Assembly (NCBI RefSeq): GCF_000247815.1
Contig: NC_021681.1
Coordinates: 18,381,040 to 18,445,039, forward strand
Direction of reading: 5' to 3'
Source of the DNA: Ficedula albicollis
Lineage: Eukaryota > Chordata > Aves > Passeriformes > Muscicapidae
Length of the DNA: 64,000 bases
The notes below the pieces were generated by a model. That model made no database searches. It saw only the letters and a list, made by a program, of their open reading frames with translations, and was not told the origin of the DNA. The translations under genes were made by a program, and so were the position numbers. Of this stretch, positions 60,341-64,000 are shown one piece after another. Every line of letters starts with the position of its first letter. Position 1 is the stretch's first letter.

Positions 60341-63300
60341 CACAGCTACAGACAACCCTGCTACGTGAGAGCTCGCTGAAAGCTTTTTTCAGAACACAGT
60401 CTGTGCCAAAATCTCAGGGGAAGTGTCAATGTGACCAGTGTGACTCCACTCACAAGTAAGTTCTCACCAGTCCTACAACACAGTTACATTTTCTAAGTGC
60501 CTGGGGTCCTCACACTAAGTCGTTTGCAAAGACACAGTGGTAATTGTGGATCTTACCCGGGAGCTTAATATGTTCCAGGTCTTATGAGAGCTCAGGAAAC
60601 ACCTACGTGCTGTTCAGACATGGACCTGTCACAGTGACCTCACTGAGTTTAGGAAATGTCCTCTACTGTGGCAACAGGGTGGTCTCTTAATCCAGGAAGA
60701 TGCCACACTCACTGGAAATGCCTGGGATTAAGTGACCACCACTGGGGCACCTGCATGAGGTCCATGAGAAATGGAAATCCACTGATGCTGTATGGTCAAG
60801 GCTTCTGTGGGAAATAAAAGCGGGCCCAGGCCTTGGACAAACTCTGCCCAAAAGTGAGTGTTCCCCAGTGTGCTCACAGCTGAGCAGCTGGATTTTCATA
60901 TGGAAATAATTTGGAGTTGCTTTAAAGCGCACTGATACACTCTGTAGTCTATTTCCTGCTAAACCAATGATGAAGGCATGAGAATAGTAATTGCTTTTGA
61001 GATTTAAGACCAGCTCATGTTCTTTGTTGTAACAAGGAAAAGCTCCTTGTCACAAAAGATTTACATGTGCAGAAATGTGCACATACATACACATACACAC
61101 GTGCACATTCCACACAATCTACTCACTGAAGCAAATGACATCAAGATGATAAGAAATTATGTACAAACATATTTGCAAAAGAGAAAATAATATTCAATAA
61201 GAGCACACTTCCTCCAAGGAGTTAGGCTAATGGCTTAAATTTTATTAATAAGAGTTTGGCCTGGAAAAGGACTATGGAATGGCACTCATTAAACAAAAGG
61301 AAGACTGAAGTCATAAGCAAAAATGCCTTGACAGTTTAATCTGTGTCTAAACAAAATGGAAATGCTGGGAGCTAATTTAATTTCTATGAATAATGGCCCA
61401 AATCCTGCCAGTTATTAATGGGATGGAACCTCATTGGATTTTCACTGAATAAAATTGATGGTTATGTCTTGTCAGATAGTCCCTTGGGTATTTTTAAAAT
61501 AGTTTTGATATTTTACTAGTATTTCACCATTGCCAGTTTACTTATTTAAATGAAGAAAAAAAAGAAATTTTTTCATTCAATGAATTAATTAGACATGTTG
61601 GTCTGTGTGAAGCAGGAAACATGGCTATACTGCTCTATAATCAGTATAATATGTAGCTGTGGAAGTAATTAACATTCTCTAGAAATGTTCCCTTTGAGTC
61701 TGAATGGGCCAATAAAAAAGAAGGATAAAGACAGTTTTGAAGCACTTTTACACTTGGAGAAACACCAGAACCAGCTGTGAGCACAGGAACAGCTGAATAC
61801 ATTTATAAGGTAAAATAGCACAAGAAATAAGATACCAAACTCTCAAGCCTCGAATACAGACACTGTGATTTGGACTGTATTCAGTTGAATACTTAAATTG
61901 GAATGCAAGTATTTCAATTATTCTTTTGCAAAGGGCTCCAGCACTGTTCATAACGCTTAGTGAGCTTTATCGAGCTCATTTTCCCTTCCTCCTTCCCTCC
62001 TTAGCAGACAAGCAGCCACTGGACTCAGACTTTTGGCCTAATAAGGTCCTTCTCAGGGTTACTTAATACTATGAATCTCTTGTTTAGAAAGCAGACTTTT
62101 ATAGTCAATTAAAGCATTCACCTTTTTTTTTTTTTTAATGAGGTACCTGGGAGGAAAGGTAAATGGATGAAGAGCTTTCATTTGAAAATGACCCTGTGCC
62201 TGCAGTAGGGATGTCACTGTCCCAGTCTATGTGTGGACATTTTAACAGCAAAAGCTGCCTGAAAAAGCTCAGCATGCAGTCTGGCCCTAAGCTGTTCTGC
62301 CCAGGGATCAACAGACATCTTTCCCTTGTCAAAGCTGAGTCCCATTTCACGTGTTCTTTGGATTGTTGGATTATGTGATCTGTGTCACTTCTACTGACAT
62401 GGACATAACATTTGCTTGTTCTGTTCTGAAAAATTGCTTTATGTTAATATTCAGTCTTTCTAAAAAGTCGGATATCAGCAGGAGGACAGAAGAGAGTTAC
62501 TAATGACAGCTAATTCTGTGGTTAATATTGTGACAGCTGGCATTTTTACTAGTGATGCACGAATAACATTTTACCCCATAGTTTGTTTTTTTTTCTATAA
62601 TGAATCAACTTGTTAGTATTGAACAATGTTTGGATTCAGATTTACCTGATTTGTTCTTATGCTTTTTCTTGCTATTTTTTGTTTGCTATTTTTATGAAGC
62701 TGCATTCTGCCATTTGTACACGAATGATACTCTGGGCTTGCTCTAACTGGCACAAGTGAAGTGCACTTGGTGCAAATCAATGAAAAAACTGGATAGGCTT
62801 GCTCTAACTGGCACAAGTGAAGTGCACGTGGTGCAAACCAATGAAAAAACTGGATGGTCCCAGGAAATGCTGCCAACATGCAGCAAAATTAATCCAATGG
62901 AGTTAGTGCTTTACAGCAGTAGAATATCCATTGGAGAAATCCTTACTGCATCAGGAGATCCCAGCCTTGAAGTGCAACCTTTCTCCCAGCTGTGGCTCCC
63001 TGTGCTCTGCTGCAGTTCCCATGCCAGACTATCCTCTGCACACCCAAGACAGAAAATGTGGGCATCCCAGAAGCATGATGATGTCACACTTAGACAAGTC
63101 ACTGAGGCATTTAAAAAGCAAGGTTTAATTTTTTCAGTCCTTTTTGTTCTCTAATGGACAAGCACAAATTAAGAAATGGCTGTTAATTCAGTTGAAAGAG
63201 GAAGGGAGATTAGATTGGTATCTTGAGTATCTGAACACAGCTTGGCTGATCACTTCTAGCTTGCTATAATGTATGGCTGCTAAAAATAACTTGCTATGAG

Positions 63301-64000
63301 AAGTAAGATATGCTCTTTATTTTTCTATTATTGGTGTTTCCATAATAAAGGCTGTATTTAATCATTAGAGTGTGCATTGCTGTGTAATGATTTTATCTCT
63401 GAAATGGCTGAGTGAGTCTCACATGTTGTGCTCTTCACAAAGCAAAGGTTGTTAGAGACTGCAGGAAAGCAGGAGATGTGGTAAAGATGGGGGAGAAAAA
63501 ACAATCTCTGCTACCAGCAGCTGATTGAGGAACCTGGCTGTTGGAGAAGTGCCAGTGAGGGCAGCAGTAACTTCCCTCAGGGATAAAATACCAGAATTAT
63601 GCTTCAGTTCATTGCTGGTGTCAGTGCACATCCCTATATGATGGATAATTTAATGTAAGTTGAAAATTGCAAGCCTCTTGATTTGTCCTTCAGAAGAAAA
63701 GCAGGGCTGCCTGGACAGCAGGGGCAGTTTGCTCTGCCCTTTGGCACTTGTTTGGCCTGGTAAAATGTTAAATTTGGTGCCAGGTTTGCACCTATTTATT
63801 GGGCAAGATTTCTTACTGTTCATGTTTTAGAAGCTGGGCTGGCAAATACACACTTGTGTGTGTGAAGTAGGCCCTCAAAGGCTGCTGGTGTTTCAAAATT
63901 CTTTCTTGACTAAGTTTAGTGGCAGATGGAGGAATAGTCAACTATTTTACTTAAAGGCAAAAAGTCCCCATCTATGAGTCACACCCTGGACTGTCCCAGA
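60341..64000. other. Downstream flank of LAMP3
   Basis: AT-rich intergenic DNA with the 61-bp tandem duplication. In mammals MCCC1 is the next gene on this side, but I see no exon or promoter island of it before the window ends. Confidence 0.6.
62735..62856. repeat. Two-copy tandem duplication, 61-bp unit
   Basis: Copies 62735-62795 and 62796-62856 start ggcttgctctaactggcaca, with about three differences. Downstream of LAMP3. Confidence 0.95.

Noticed and set aside
62163..62378. Possible first exon of the next gene (MCCC1 expected by synteny)
   Set aside because: The translation has no biotin-carboxylase or mitochondrial presequence character, and no promoter island is present.

Overview
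The window looks like avian nuclear DNA, probably from a songbird, although I cannot fix the species. The supporting evidence is interrupted vertebrate genes with GT-AG introns, several CR1-type LINE fragments of the kind that dominate bird genomes, moderate GC content and no bacterial or viral gene organisation. Almost every open frame in the window is a chance frame inside an intron. The real coding sequence is a set of short exons, recognised by splice sites, a continuous reading phase and protein family motifs.

Positions 2626-40687 carry the 3' half of a Dbl-family Rho guanine-nucleotide exchange factor on the + strand, best called MCF2L2. Nineteen exons join without any frame conflict into 634 codons plus a stop. 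They encode a DH domain, a PH domain, a serine-rich linker, a degenerate C-terminal SH3-like domain and a short polar tail. The 5' half of the gene (the Sec14/spectrin part in this family) lies upstream of the window.

Positions 40688-46285 are the intergenic spacer, which becomes GC-rich towards the next promoter. Positions 46286-59928 carry LAMP3 (DC-LAMP/CD208) in six coding exons on the same strand: a signal peptide, a long Ser/Thr/Pro mucin-like stalk built of 24-bp repeats, one membrane-proximal LAMP domain with four cysteines, a transmembrane helix and a GYxxI lysosomal sorting tail. A 143-bp pure poly-C tract sits inside the stalk repeats and puts the two halves of that exon in different frames, so the annotation is broken there, most likely by an assembly error. 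Positions 59929-64000 are the LAMP3 3' UTR and downstream DNA with no recognised gene.

The two genes are not a pathway. MCF2L2 is a cytoplasmic Rho-GTPase activator and LAMP3 a lysosomal membrane glycoprotein of maturing dendritic cells. Their tandem same-strand order matches the mammalian MCF2L2-LAMP3 neighbourhood, which supports both names.

The non-coding part holds four CR1 fragments and a striking number of two-copy tandem duplications: six with units of 61-93 bp, and one of 659 bp inside a CR1 that is 99.8% identical by eye. I found no RNA genes, CRISPR arrays or endogenous viruses. I see no strong candidate for a wholly new biological system. The LAMP3 stalk repeat with its poly-C tract is the most unusual locus.
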